Assembly (NCBI GenBank): GCA_910592205.1
Contig: CAJVPJ010000441.1
Location: 1 to 25,045, forward strand
Direction of reading: 5' to 3'
DNA: 25,045 nt
From: Paraglomus occultum
Taxonomy: Eukaryota; Glomeromycota; Glomeromycetes; Paraglomerales; Paraglomeraceae
The stretch's first letter is position 1. Every line of letters starts with the position of its first letter. The translations under genes were made by a program, and so were the position numbers. The notes under the pieces were generated by a model, which did no database searches, was not told the DNA's origin, and was given only the letters and a program-made list of their open reading frames with translations. This document shows positions 1 to 15,584 of the stretch, one piece after another.

Positions 1-358
1 AATAAAGGAGATATAAAGCGATTTTGTCAGTGAATCAAAATTCCGTTCAAATTTGAACGGAAAACAGTCTAAGGGATTACAAGATTGCGGCAGTAAAACA
101 AACAAGTTTTCTGAAACAAATCAATAGGTTATTGATCAACACGCGTTTTGATTATCATTCAGTAACTACACGTTAGGGTCTTTAAAGACATAAAAGCCAT
201 TTGTCACCTTTGATCAATCCTTGAAACCATCACCAACCATTATACTAGTACATGTAGTTTATCAAAAAGCACAGGTACTGTTCAATGACATCTAAAAATT
301 CAGAGAACATTGTAATAGTGCACAGGCGTGGAGAAACTCAAGTTATCCTAATTTTATA

Positions 359-471
359 CAGTCGCACCTCGATATAGTCACGGCGTCGGGATAGTGACTA
401 TAACAAGGTATGACTATATCGATTTCCTTTATATAGTCATTTAATAGGCCTGTTACTAGATTATGTGACTG
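359..471. mobile_element. Short pogo/Tigger-like MITE (113 bp)
   Basis: The element starts CAGTCGCACCTCGATATAG directly after a TA dinucleotide (357-358). It ends ...TGTGACTG directly before TA (472-473). The TA flanks and the 'CAGTc..aCCTCG.TATA' start resemble the termini of pogo/Tigger-type Tc1-mariner elements. The outer terminal repeat is short (CAGTC, then a partial match). Inside is a perfect 12-bp inverted repeat, TCGATATAGTCA at 369-380 and TGACTATATCGA at 411-422, with further TATAGTCA copies nearby. There is no room for a transposase, so it would be non-autonomous. The family assignment rests on remembered terminal patterns, not on an alignment. Confidence 0.5.
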
Positions 472-1010
472 TACAAAGGTAATATTATATGTATTATTAC
501 AACAATCAAGCATTATTTTTCACCCACAGTAAGTATGGACCATTTATTGTTGCTTAGAATTGCTTAGTTTTTATTATAATAAACTCCGTAATTGACATTT
601 GCGTTTGCATTTTCCTTAAAAAATGTAACTCTTTAGGCTTAAGGTTCGATTCTGAACTAGCCTGCTCTTCGTAACGAAAAACCGTTTGCATTGCGTTATA
701 TACTTCCTTGACTGTTACATTATTATATTAATTATGACACTTATATTGCTTCGATTAGTTTTTGACTAATTTTTATTAATTGTTCCGTGTAGTTCTTGTT
801 AACTCACATGGCATTAAACAACTATCCCGGTTTAGTTCTTCGCAAATGCATTATCAATGAGCAAGAGGCAGTGTATATCAAGTCAGCGAATGACTTGTTA
901 ATACGTAAACTTCTCCTCAATCCGCGAATGTATTACATGCATTGACTTGTGTGTCAGCTGATCCAGTGACGCCTATGGCACTTGAATAAATTAACAACGT
1001 GATTAATAAA

Positions 1011-1227
1011 ATGTGACAGGTTAAAACGAAATCAGGTTAAAACGAAATCGGATTAAACCGACCCTTTTTCTATTTTAATATGAAAGTTTAAAATTTTTTG
1101 GAAACCATTTTTTAGACTTTTCTTTTTTTGAATTGGGCTAGAATTTAGGTAGTGTTCAGTAATAGAAGAGCATATGAAGCTTTAAAGGTGGGCTCACAAA
1201 AGTCGTTTTCGTTTTAATCTGCCACAT
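1011..1227. mobile_element. Inverted-repeat element (217 bp, MITE-like)
   Basis: The left end ATGTGACAGGTTAAAACGAA is matched in inverted orientation by the right end; the reverse complement of 1227 leftward reads ATGTGGCAGATTAAAACGAA. That is about 21 of 24 bases identical over the terminal repeat. Inside the left end, a 16-bp unit AGGTTAAAACGAAATC is duplicated exactly in tandem (1018-1033, 1034-1049) and followed by a partial third copy (1050-1060). No open frame of note lies between the ends. I see no clear target-site duplication, so the superfamily is unknown. A chance inverted repeat of this length and spacing is unlikely, but it is a single copy in this window. Confidence 0.45.
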
Positions 1228-2016
1228 TAACTCGGTCGTCCAATTGCTGATTGCCGTAAATTAATCTGGTTTAATAATTCGACCAATTGCCGTAAGCGAG
1301 ATACTGTCTGCTATTAAAGTTGCCATTCCAGTATTAATTCCCAATTTGAAATTGCATGGGAAGGGAATGTGAAACTAAAGCTTAGTAGAACCGTGGAAGT
1401 AGAATTTTCATTATGTAAGTGAATAGCTTGGAAAATGTACAAATAATCTGCGCATGTAAAAAAAGGTATGCAGTATAGAGGCAATAAGCCGATATGAGAT
1501 GGGTTGCATCTTCGCAATTGATAACGTCAAGCTAAATTATATGTATGTGTGCATGTTTGTATAAATATATACAATCGTTATTGTTTGTTTATTTTTATTT
1601 ACCATGACCGTCACTATTTATTTGTTTTATTGATGATCTCGCTGTCAATAAACAACGACTGATAAACACAGCTTTGTTTGTAGTTGTTTGCTAGTTCGAT
1701 TTGGTTCCTCGGTAATAGCTTTATGCTCATGTATTTACATGCTGGTAACTCATCAGAACGTCTAATGGAAAGGAGAAGTTATACCCCTATTTGCCATTCA
1801 AAGTGTCCAACATTCATGTCAATTCAGGGGCCAGGAAAACAATCTAATTAGCACAATGGTAATTATGATGTTTCTGGATATGAATTGCATAAATTCTGAT
1901 TTAATCAGGTATTGTGTTCGAATTATTGGTGCCCATAAATATATATTTGATTAGTTCGGTTCGCAATAATACCGTATACATACGTGTATACATACCATAT
2001 ATCAAACACATATTTA

Positions 2017-2105
2017 TCGTTATTGTTATTACTATTGTTGTCACTGGTTGTTGTTGTAATGTTATCGTTACTACTACTACTGTTATCTTTACCGTCATTA
2101 TTATC
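2017..2105. repeat. Imperfect trinucleotide tract (GTT/ACT/ATT)
   Basis: A run of imperfect three-base units (TTGTTATTACTATTG, TTGTTGTTG, then ACTACTACTACTG, then TTATTATC) fills this stretch. Because of it, both strands stay open in several frames, giving spurious Thr/Ile- and Asn/Ser-rich translations. I treat it as low-complexity DNA rather than coding sequence. Confidence 0.6.
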
Positions 2106-3658
2106 CGATAGATTAACACGTTCTAGATGGGCTTCTGGGAAAGGGGTGACATAAGACGTTCGCAATTGGCTTCCGTTATTATAAATTAAAGACAATAGCT
2201 ACTATACATAGTACCTAAAAATACAATTATAACAGCTTACAACAGCATGCATATTATAATAGTCCATACAATCCAGGCTTATTGTTAGATTATCAAGATA
2301 AGCTTTGATCGAACTCTTTTTCGTATTCACCAAATTTAGTATCACTGTTATCCAATCACCCATTTATGTATTTGATGCTTTTACTTCAGCCAGATTGCTA
2401 TTGTTAACGCCCAGGTTCACTAACCCAATCTTATACATCGCCAATGTGTAGGAACGACTTTCAACAGAAGTACATTTGACTGTGCGACTAGAACAGATAA
2501 TCACTTTATCCATATGTGGACAAGAATATCTGGAACATGTATGTATTATATATAATCTTACTATATGTTCACACATATAATTTGCTAAATCCTTTGGAAG
2601 GATGGATCGATCATCTGATGGGAGAAGAATTGCTTGTGCGACGATGCGCATGCTGATCTCTTCCCGACAGACATTGGGCACTTGATAACCCTTTTTGGCA
2701 CATTATCCATTTTGTTCAATAATTTCCCGAAACGATAATCAAACACCTAATTTGCCCCCAAAATCAAACTAGTACAGTCTACGCTTTTTTTTTTTAACAA
2801 ATCCAGAAATCAATCGAGTCGCAATGATATAATAAACAAGCAACGAGGACACGAAAGATAGAATCCGTATGAAGCAGAAGCTTTTGAATATGGTTGGTTT
2901 ACTGGATCGCAAGAAGATATAATACTAACATAAATAACGGCACTATGACGGAGAGAATTAGAGCGTACATGGAGTCGTAAATATCAATGGACAGGAAATT
3001 TTTATTCTTCGCGCTTGCCGTTATTAACAGGATTCCTGCACATAACGTTAGGACCAGAAAACTCGCGTCCATTTAAACAATGGATAACTATTAATTAATG
3101 CAACAGAAAAGAATCCGTCATCAATAAACCAGTCATTTTTATTTAAATCTAACAGTTTATCAAATGTCCATATCGTAATTGTATGAGTGTATTGTACTGC
3201 CGAAGTGAAAAAACTAAAAAGCAACCGACGCCAATCCTAATTAATAAAAAAACCTGTGTACAATTATGTTGAAACACCATATATATAATCCTAAACGTAG
3301 AAGAAAAAAAAACCACTTTTACCGCATATTCACTAATAAGAGGTCATAACTCATACGAGCATAACTCATATCTTTTATATTAGTCATAAAAAAAAAGATC
3401 ACTATATTCCCTATATATTTTTACTGTACAAAATAGATGTATTTGGCAAGTATGTATGTATAAACCCCCAAGTGCATCAACACAATACGTGTCATGACCG
3501 TAGGGAAACAGATCGAGGGGGAGGAACGCAAATTAAAATATCGTACAAGGAAAGAGTAGCGCGAATAAGAGAAAGAAGGGGAGAAAAGGGCTAGGAACAG
3601 AAAGAAAGAATATAAAGAATTAAACAACCCAAATAATTAGCAACCACATCATGCAAAA

Positions 3659-3694
3659 ATATATATATATATAGATAGATAGAGAGAGAGAGAG
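3659..3694. repeat. Compound microsatellite (AT)n-(GATA)n-(GA)n
   Basis: An uninterrupted dinucleotide AT run grades into GATA units and then into a GA run. It lies in the presumed 3' flank of the forkhead gene, just beyond a purine-rich stretch (about 3500-3615). Confidence 0.85.
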
Positions 3695-3862
3695 CATATT
3701 AACAGATATAATAAAAAACTTGTCAGCTATATCATTTCAAAGGAATCCGATAAGAATTTGTATATCACAGCCTTCACTCATTACTACACGCTCGTTGCTG
3801 ACTAACGCACACAAATACGTTCCCCCAATCGACTATTAGAATCAAGAATCAGTAGCAGCAGA

Positions 3863-6849
<2,987 letters not shown>

Positions 6850-7714
6850 ATGTCAACCAATCACAACAAGCACAATCTATCCGAAGACTCTACGTTCTCA
6901 AATTATAGTGCAACCATCCGCAAACTTTTTACTCACAAGAATAACTGGTTTAAGGAATTTTGACGCCAGCTCATTCCGCCCGCTTGCCGCGATCTTCTGA
7001 TGTGTATAGTTTACGAGTATCACGAAATCGCAGGGAACGTCAGGAATAGCACATTCGGGGAACAAAAATTCGACTCATTCTTACTAGACAAAGTATTAAT
7101 AAATAGAAGAATACAAAGGGTAAATGAATAAGCCCATTGGGCTGGTTTTCTGAAGCATATGCTATATAGTGACAAGGTTTACTTAAATTTGCATATCCTC
7201 AAATTCACACGTTCCATACGATTGAGACTATTATGGAAATAGGTTGGTGAATGTGAATACTGCATGGATACATGTTCTTCTTCCCACCTGTCATGACATG
7301 ATGGCAAATCACAATGGAAATGGTAATAACGATAAATTGGAGTATCATTTTTATACCAGTCTCTCCTGCTTTCAATATACGTCTTTCGACCACTGTGCAA
7401 AGATTGCGATCAGCCAAGACATCTTCGGATCTTAAAATCCGTATCAAACGCATCAAGTGTAAAACAAATCCTAATTCGAATGAATACTCCCATGCGTGCT
7501 TTCTCTCCTCAGCCAGACCCGAGCAATTGTATCACATTTAGTTATTGGACTTTATTATTTTCACACACAGATCCACTCCTTCCATTTGTTAGTGGTATCG
7601 CTGCTGCTTTTGGCAAGTGACATAATGGTAATAATACAGTACTTGCAAGGACGTCCAATGTCTGATACAGAATGCGACGATGTATATACCCAGTATAAAT
7701 CGTTTATGTACTAA

Positions 7715-10700
7715 TGCTCAGGACAAATAATTCGAAGATCGAGTCTTTTTACATGACAATAAAGAAAGTATCTTCGTAATATCTTGCTTAGTTAATATAA
7801 TTTATTAATTTGTTTCAATTTGTAGTTATAGAGTCAATATACTATACCATCGATCTATGTGTTCATATCATCGTCCCACACATAATTCAGCAAAGGTAGT
7901 CAAGTTCAACAAATTGCAGGTAGTAAGGAATTATTCTCCCAGAATAACAGTCTACTTGGGTAGTATAACAAAAAAGAAATTTGAAATTTCTTGGTGAGAG
8001 TAACTCGCCGTGTTCCGCAGCATGTTAACAATTGTTTGTTAATGATATTATACGTTTTATAAAACTATTGACGAGAAAAACGTGATTATATTGGAATTGG
8101 GGATTTGAGTAAATATTTCACGAAAATCAAGCTGATAATATGAGAACTATAAAAGATGTCTTTGATCATGATATTCAAGAGCATTGAATTTGGTACATGT
8201 GTGAAAAATATCTTAGAATTATTCCGTGAGACTGTAGATTCTTGGATTCTTTTACTTTACATGGTTGATTTTACAGTTTTTACTAAATGGTAACTATCTG
8301 TGGGTAGATGTGAAACTCAGATAGCAATAACTCGTTTCCATAACACATTTCCGACTGGATTTCTTCGGGTTGCTAGTACACAAAATGGGTGTCTTGGCGA
8401 TATTGTGGTTATGAAAAGTTGTTCCGAACCAAGCGATGGGTCAATATATGGCACGCGTCACTAATAATACTTGGTCCGAATTACGAATTAGTCAAGAATA
8501 GAAGTGTCGGATAATATTACATAGATATAATGGTTATGACTGTCTAATGTAAATTTACAATTCCGTCCAATTGCGTCTAGTTTGATAATTACTAATGACG
8601 ATGTAATTACTGATAACCCAGAATAGAATGATAAAGCATATCTTGTATAACCTGTTTTAAATTGATTTTTATCAATGAAAGATCGACGTATTTCCATAAA
8701 AGTCTATTTGGCTGTCTAATAACTTCTAAATAGGGTTAGACACTATTACAATATATTCCCGGAAGACAAGTGGCATCTTGTATTACTGATGAAGGCGCTT
8801 CGAATGGCTGAGCAGATTAGGTGAATGGGATCTTGTATGAACATATGACCTAACGCTTTTGATAAATATGTTGCATATCATCACACAATGTTATGCAGTA
8901 GATTATCCAATATTGCGGAATACATATACTTATATTGCCGTGTCTAATCGACAAATTTCTTGGTATATTGGAATGAACATGATAAATTATGTACAAATGA
9001 TATTGATAGTCGATCAATCAGCACCGCATTATGATACTCTATAGCACAAACAATGCAATCGTAATTACACAATTATCATCCGCATATATGCAACCGGTTT
9101 CTATTTTCTACCATTTTGAAAAGAAACCAATAATGATGACATAGCGAGAATACTATGATTAGCAATTGCAGGCAGTAATCTCATCAACAGTTGATCGTTC
9201 ATCGACAATTGTTATCTAATCTGGACGTACACACCAATAGGATGTATAATAATAATGATACAACAGTAGTCATCTGACCCGCTTGTGACCCTTCAATATG
9301 AGCAACACCGACAACAAACAAGACACTTGCCATGGTCGGATTGGCAGTTAATAGAGATTGTTAGCAGATGTTATCTTTATACTTGGCACAATGTAAGCAA
9401 TTGTAAGATCAGTTCTTATAAGGTCCCTAAAGCATCACGTGTTTTATAAGACTGTGGGTATGTCGATTACAACTTTTGGGGTGTGTGTTGTGAAGCTTAT
9501 TCTGAAGCTTTACTACTTTATAGAGTTTCCCTTATCGCACTAAGTTTATAAAATTCATACAATATGAACCCTAACATTGTTAACCCTATTTCTGATATGG
9601 CGCATGTGTTCGTTTGTCATTCATTGGATAGACAAGTGACGAGAGTATTTAAGTGTAGGACAAGGATAAAAATAGAAGAATTGAGAAGAATTAGGAAAGT
9701 GGAAAGCATGTCAAGTTCGGCATTTGGAGATAACTTATGCTTGTTTGTCATTTAAATACGTTCCATAGATAATTGCTTATTTATTTCTCACACCCCCTGC
9801 TCGTAACGTAGAAGGGTGCGCAAGCGAAACGAAAAACTTAGCCGTAATCACTGGGTTCTTAATCTTATCGTTTTTTCCTCCTGAATCAAACTTGACGAAG
9901 CAAGCATGAAAGACGTATGATATTAGCTTATACAATGACATCATACATGCATTGCTCAACATTTATTATGAAGAGTGAGGTAAGCATCGATAACACAATT
10001 GATTCATTATCGCCATGTTTGTGGCAAGTAAATGTATGGTATCATTCATTCTCATCCGAGTATTAATGTTTGTACTTGTCAATCCGCCGCATTGGCTTTC
10101 CCTTACGTTTGCTCGCAAATAAACAGTCGTTGTTTATCGAATGATATTTGTTTGTTTGTTTGTTATCAGTGATTCTTCAAACTGCATATACTATAGATTG
10201 AATATGACGCTCGATCTGTGGCTTTTTGTCGCACATCAGTGATACAATCCATTCTACTGATTCTTTGCAGATATAATAAATACCATACATACTTGCTATA
10301 CAAGTTAACAACGTTCACCGTTCTTTTCTTCGACAATTTTCTTTGCGATACAGTCACTGTTTCAAAGTAATTGCGCAAGCCCGGAGAAAAGTAGTGACGG
10401 CATTACTATACATGCAATAAATGATTTACACGTTACTCTTTTGTTTTATGCTGTTGGCCGTCTTCATTCAAGTTCAACGTGTATCTTAGCTGAATGCATG
10501 CTCATATTCACCATAATGGTATAGCTACAACAAATAATATCGTTATTATGTCTTGTTTATATCATCAGACATTCTAAATTTATGCTTCTTTGTTGAAATC
10601 GGCAAAGCTTGTGTTCCATGTGGATGTGAGCAGCATGAAAAGCGAACAATTGAATGAGCACCAAAAACGACTTTGTTTTCCTCTCTTTTCGTTTACACGT

Positions 10701-13700
10701 CATTCGGTAATTGTCTTGTAATCCCACGATTCTACTGGTTGTGACAGTTTTTCCGTAATTCGACTACTTCGCTAACGTTCTGTGTTTGAGGTTAGCGTAA
10801 TGTATGAGATGTGCGCATTTGGCTATATCTGGTTGGAAACGCAATTGATATGAAAAATTAAATATGTCACGTCCTACTAATGTGATCAGATTATTTGTAG
10901 GAGAATCCAACCGCAACCGGTAATGGCTCACTAATTTCTGCGAGCTTTGTCTTTGCATCCACGTTAATAAATTATTCATCTATTCATTGACTTGTACTTT
11001 AACTTCGTAGCTTTTAATTTTGGTATTCCTTGTCATATCAATTATCAGTGGCTTATTGCCATTTATAGTAACCAACCTCTCTGCTCTCAAAAAACAGATT
11101 TAATGCCAAATATAAAGTAGCGTTCTTGTATAACTTTGACACCAAATAAACAAATTTCCTTATGCCACTGAATTGATCACTACCAATGTTTATTGGAATA
11201 CGCAATTCTACGTAAACAGGAATTGGTAAGAGAACATGAGGAAGATCATTATTAAAGAAGTGGAAATTAGCAGGTTCAACTGGATAAGCTAATCAATTAT
11301 AGATATTAATTATGTGATACGTTAGTCGACGCAGTATATCACATCTCATTATGATTATTAATTAGTCGATATTCCCTGTGTTAGATATAATAAAGCCAAG
11401 ATTTTCTTGTAATTTGCCGGTGTTAAATTTATTATTCACTTTACGTAGCGTAGAACTACAAGGTGAACAGCGTTTTTTTTTCTGATAGACAATTCCACCA
11501 AAAATCGTTACTCGATTTGTCTTTTGGTAGTAATCTGTGTTCGAATTTAAAAAATTTTTTCTGAATACGCGACAAATGAACAAAGTAAGGATTGTCGACA
11601 TTTTTGAACTCTAGAAATCAAGTAATGGATCCATTGATCGATAAACAAAATCCATATATAGTAATGCATATGCATTATTTCTTGGTTTGATCACGCGACA
11701 TATTATACCTTATCAATCTCTATAGTGATGTTATTCAATAAATTGGTACTTTAAAATACTCATATCCACGGAACCAGACTATAATTAAGTAGTACAGAAC
11801 AAATATTTTCAAACGCAGAAACGTAGTACTAGAGCATGAGAAGCACACCAAATGGTGGGGGTAAGTGCAGTAGAAGGGTGCTCACTTGACAGAAAATTGC
11901 GTAGGGTCCAAGCAAATCGAACTAACAGCTTAAATTCAACCGACATCCCACCTTGAAACATAACAGGAATTATTAATTCTTCGGATACTTGATGATTCGC
12001 TCGACGAAGTTCAGCATAGTGTCACTAATAACAATCACACATTACACACACAAGTGAACATCAATAGGGAGTTCCAAAAAAGTGGACATTGACTGTATAC
12101 CCCAAACTTCTATGCACCCCAAATGCACGATGGTATACTTAATTAATGTTGTATACCAATGACACCGTTGCTTTCGTTCTTCTATATATTACAATCTCAC
12201 AATGCCAAGTTAGAACGTATTCGAAGATACGGAAAGTGCATAACATCGCCCGTCCTTACTTCATCATTGATTTCAAATTCATAATAGACCTTGGCATTCA
12301 TGGAAGGTCACTTCTGTTCTAACCAATCATTCATAATTGATTTATTATTGACAGCACTAAAACAAGAAATTAAACTCGTTTGTAACAAATGACAATGGAT
12401 GATAATGATGTTGCAAAGCAGTGAAAAAATCACGGATATCCCCCGTAGATGGTAAAATTTTTGGTCAAATCCCCCATGGTAATATTATCACCATTATTCA
12501 TTAATAATATAATCTTAAACCTACCCCCATTTTTGCTTTTTTTTTCCGATTAAAAGTCCGATTCTTCCAATCCATGAAGAACATTTGTCTGAGTTACGAA
12601 CCGCAAAACAATCAAATCGGAAGTAAACAATTATTTTATCACTAACTTGGCCGAATTGAGAAAAGAAGCGATTACTAAATAGAACGACCACATGACGAAT
12701 AATTACCCTCAAAATTTACGGAGGCACAAGAGCAAACTATTGGATATTATTAAACTTTATACTCAAATTACTGTTTATTTGCCGTTGTCTATTTACTCGT
12801 TTCTTTCAAATTTCTCTTATTGACTCTATTCATTTTACCAATCACCGAATGTATCCTATTTTCTTGGCGTACTTTTAATACCTCTACGCAACAATCTTTT
12901 TGCTGTAAATTTTATTAGCAGAAACACCATTAACAGACAGATTCTGAGAACAACCCCTACGGAATACAACCTGATCAATCCAAATTTCAATTAACATTAT
13001 CCGATATGAAACGCACACAATTTTATTATTGGAATATAACAATTTATTTTATGGTCTCATACACGCATAGTTTCCATAGTTTTTTTCTTTCTACACAAAA
13101 ATTTTGGTTTTTTTACCCACATTTACTAACCAATAGCGTTTCATCCGCATTTCTTCCACAAACATCTTATCAATCAACTCGGAAGCTTTTTGCAGAAATT
13201 AAATGCAACGTCGATCCCGAGTTGATTGCGTTGTATTGTTATGTACAAGTAGCACTAGAGTAATTACGTTGATATGGTGGAAGCTTGGCACCACAGATTA
13301 ATTAAAAAAAGAGAAATGTGTTAAAGAATAAAGGCAAAAGAACCAATCATAGTTGTCTCTTGGTAATGCACGCCATCAAGAACAGTAGGTGCAGAAACCG
13401 TATGTTTCAAGTATCAATATTAACATAAAACATGCTTAAAAGCTATAGAAACATTGTTGAATTAGAAACCTACTATTTCTAATCGAGAAAATTTAATTCA
13501 TAATTGTCTTCATTTATTCATAGTTTATATAACCTATGGTTTCCATAGCTATTTTCTGTACACTAACAATCTGTTTAATCATCTGCGGATAAGACCCATT
13601 TTAATTAAGCAAAATTTGCCTTTCTTATTTTTTGACAGGGGGAGGTATAAACAGGGTTTACTTAAAGTCCCCTTAAATCAGTAAGGCTCACATTAGACTT

Positions 13701-14277
13701 ACCTGCATGCAAACACATCTTTGTCGATTAGATCTTTCGGTAAATCAGGCCGGCCGGACCATAGATGTTTTTTTTGTACATTAATTTATTTCCCTAAATA
13801 TAGGTGTCAAAAAAAGAAGAAGAAGAAATACTTGCTCTTCTATTCTATTATCTGTTTTTCTCGGATAGGGATTTTATTTTAATATCGTCAATAGCTTAAC
13901 AAGCCAATAAGTTTGTACAAGTTACGTCGGACTATTACCAAATTACTTACCAAATATTATTAACAAATATCCGGTCAATCATGGCTTATACGTTGCTGTA
14001 GTAATATTTATGTGTTCATTATTCATTTCGTTTTGTCCCATGTTATACATTGTAGACACGTGCTTCAAATATGATTGAAATTTCCTTAAGGAAGATTATT
14101 TCGCGCAACGTCATCTTTCTTCGTGTTGTCTTAATATCGTTATAAACGTCTTTGGACAATAATATAATAATTATCTTCTCAATTTTGCGCATTTAGTAAT
14201 AAGTGATTGTTATTTCATTGCATTGTTAATTGATTTTACGTATTGTGACACGAATGAGATAATGCGTGCATTTCGGA
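7715..14277. other. Long gene-poor stretch
   Basis: No recognisable gene, RNA gene or transposon protein was found over about 6.5 kb. Open frames are short (60-85 codons), scattered on both strands, and within chance expectation for AT-rich DNA. The more protein-like ones are 9564-9755 (+), 10764-10979 (-) and the end of 13006-13263 (+), but none has a motif or clear splice partners. Small structures include a (TTTG)4 run (10147-10164), a GAA run near 13812-13826, and an 8-bp hairpin ATTAGAAA/TTTCTAAT near 13460-13482. No tRNA was found: I looked for B-box-like GGTTCGA sequences and none had a matching arm. Confidence 0.5.
10147..10164. repeat. (TTTG)4 microsatellite
   Basis: Four exact TTTG units followed by TT. 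It lies in gene-poor DNA, with no visible role. Confidence 0.8.
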
Positions 14278-15035
14278 GCTTGGATCCACCCAGATATGCA
14301 AGAATTGGCGGATATGTTTGACTTCATTGCGACCGAAAAAGAGGTAATATTGTGTTTATGCTCTTGTCCTTGCATGCATTAACCTTTTGTGCGTTTGGAC
14401 TCTATTGCTCTCTCGAACGCCACTTCGCATATCATGTGATTTAACAATGACGGCAATTTCAAACGAATGGTTGCACAATACACACTACAATAAAGATTAT
14501 CGAACAAAATATAATTAGTTCTTTATATAGTAAGCAGCATATTAATTGTATGTAACCCCTTGCGTTTATCTTCTTGCGTTTATCTTAATTGCCATCTCAT
14601 CTATCAAAGTTTATGTTCTGCCCCTGCTTGATAGGACTCTTTAGTGAGATTCCAAGTAATTTGTCTTTTTTTTTTTCACTCCCTTCCCCCCATATTCTTT
14701 TTTTTTTCAACGGACGCAAATATTTTGTACAATGATTGGGCATTTTATGGGGTGGATTATGCATGATGCTATTTTTGGATTCTGGCTGAGTTGTCAAAAT
14801 TATCCTATATTAGTCGATCGTATCTTTTTTCCGATAATTTAGGGATTCATCTGAAACCTTTTAGGGTACTTGTGTAAATGAGCATGAGATTTATTACCAA
14901 TAGGCGTCATGATGGGGTTGGACGCAAGAAAAGCCCTCTGGGAAATATAACGGTGAGTGTCTTCATAATGTAATGTCAACTAATGTGTATGAGACTGTCT
15001 TTCTTCTCTTTACATTGTTTGTGACTTGGATTAGT

Positions 15036-15584
15036 TCAGTATACAGACATATTTACTTTATATCGACATAATAAACAAACGATTGATAAACAAACCATTC
15101 CACATGGCGGAGTATAAATATCAATGGATAGCTGATAATCGTATCGTATATCAAGTGACAGTGGTAAACAACAGATGCAAACCCCCTGATTGCGTAAAAA
15201 GGCCTTATCAAATATTGGTGTGTTATAGATTTGGGTAAAATAACTTGCTTGGTCTGGAGAAGTGTACATTGTCCAATATGATTGGACATTGCTAACATTA
15301 ATATATGTATATGCTTCTATGACAACCTTTCTAACGTATATAGTGTACAGTAAGTAAGTTCTAGCCCCTTTGTGTGGTAGGTCAAATGCTGATCTACAAA
15401 GGCATAATATGTTCGGAGAGTTTTCTGTTTTGTTATTGTTCAGCAATGCCGAATTTGTTTGATGCGGACAACCAGGTGAGTCTAAGTGATAGACCATAAA
15501 TAAATAAATAATAAATAAATAAAGAGTACAAGAATCAATATAAATAAATACATTACAAAGTGCAGGGCACATATGTTGACCCAT
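15036..15584 (-). CDS. Uncharacterised open frame, 182 aa (hypothetical)
   Basis: I do not recognise this frame. The ATG is at 15584-15582 and the stop is at 15036-15038; the frame is also stop-free upstream to about 15636, giving roughly 200 codons. A single-exon run of that length is not expected by chance in this AT-rich window (my rough estimate is well under one such run). The product would have a hydrophobic stretch near residues 12-34 (VFIYIDSCTLYLFIIYLF...), then a polar Asn/Ser part, and Cys clusters towards the C-terminus (CICC, CLSIVCLLC). Part of the hydrophobic stretch is produced by the TAAA microsatellite at 15496-15523, which weakens the case. Other frames on both strands are open here too, and exon-like pieces on the plus strand compete with it. 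It may be a real orphan gene or a chance frame. Confidence 0.2.
   Translation of the reverse strand: MGQHMCPALCNVFIYIDSCTLYLFIIYLFMVYHLDSPGCPHQTNSALLNNNKTENSPNILCLCRSAFDLPHKGARTYLLYTIYVRKVVIEAYTYINVSNVQSYWTMYTSPDQASYFTQIYNTPIFDKAFLRNQGVCICCLPLSLDIRYDYQLSIDIYTPPCGMVCLSIVCLLCRYKVNMSVY
15496..15523. repeat. (TAAA)n microsatellite
   Basis: ATAAATAAATAAATA followed by ATAAATAAATAAA, with one unit shortened by a base. It sits inside the 182-codon minus-strand open frame, where it encodes Leu/Phe/Ile/Tyr residues. Confidence 0.85.

Larger units (their letters stand above)
1..3862. other. Gene-free flank downstream of the forkhead gene
   Basis: I found no gene in this stretch. The open frames are at the length expected by chance for this base composition; the longest is 105 codons on the minus strand (2364-2681), with no motif I recognise and no convincing splice partners. 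The stretch does hold two short inverted-repeat elements (359-471 and 1011-1227), an imperfect trinucleotide tract (2017-2105), a purine-rich plus strand at about 3500-3615, and an AT/GATA/GA microsatellite (3659-3694). The last few hundred bases before 3863 probably include the 3' untranslated region of the minus-strand forkhead gene. Confidence 0.6.

Noticed and set aside
601-670. B-box-like GGTTCGATTC, possible tRNA gene
   Set aside because: No A box, no matching T-stem pairing and no acceptor-stem complement could be found around it.
13006-13263. 85-codon plus-strand frame with a protein-like C-terminal part
   Set aside because: The first half is Phe/Tyr-rich low complexity, no domain is visible, and the length is expected by chance.
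13703-13761. Minus-strand coding-like piece (WSGRPDLPKDLIDKDVFACR) ending at a consensus donor CAG/GTAAGT
   Set aside because: An in-frame stop lies just upstream with no acceptor AG in between, other frames are equally open, and it is under 20 codons.
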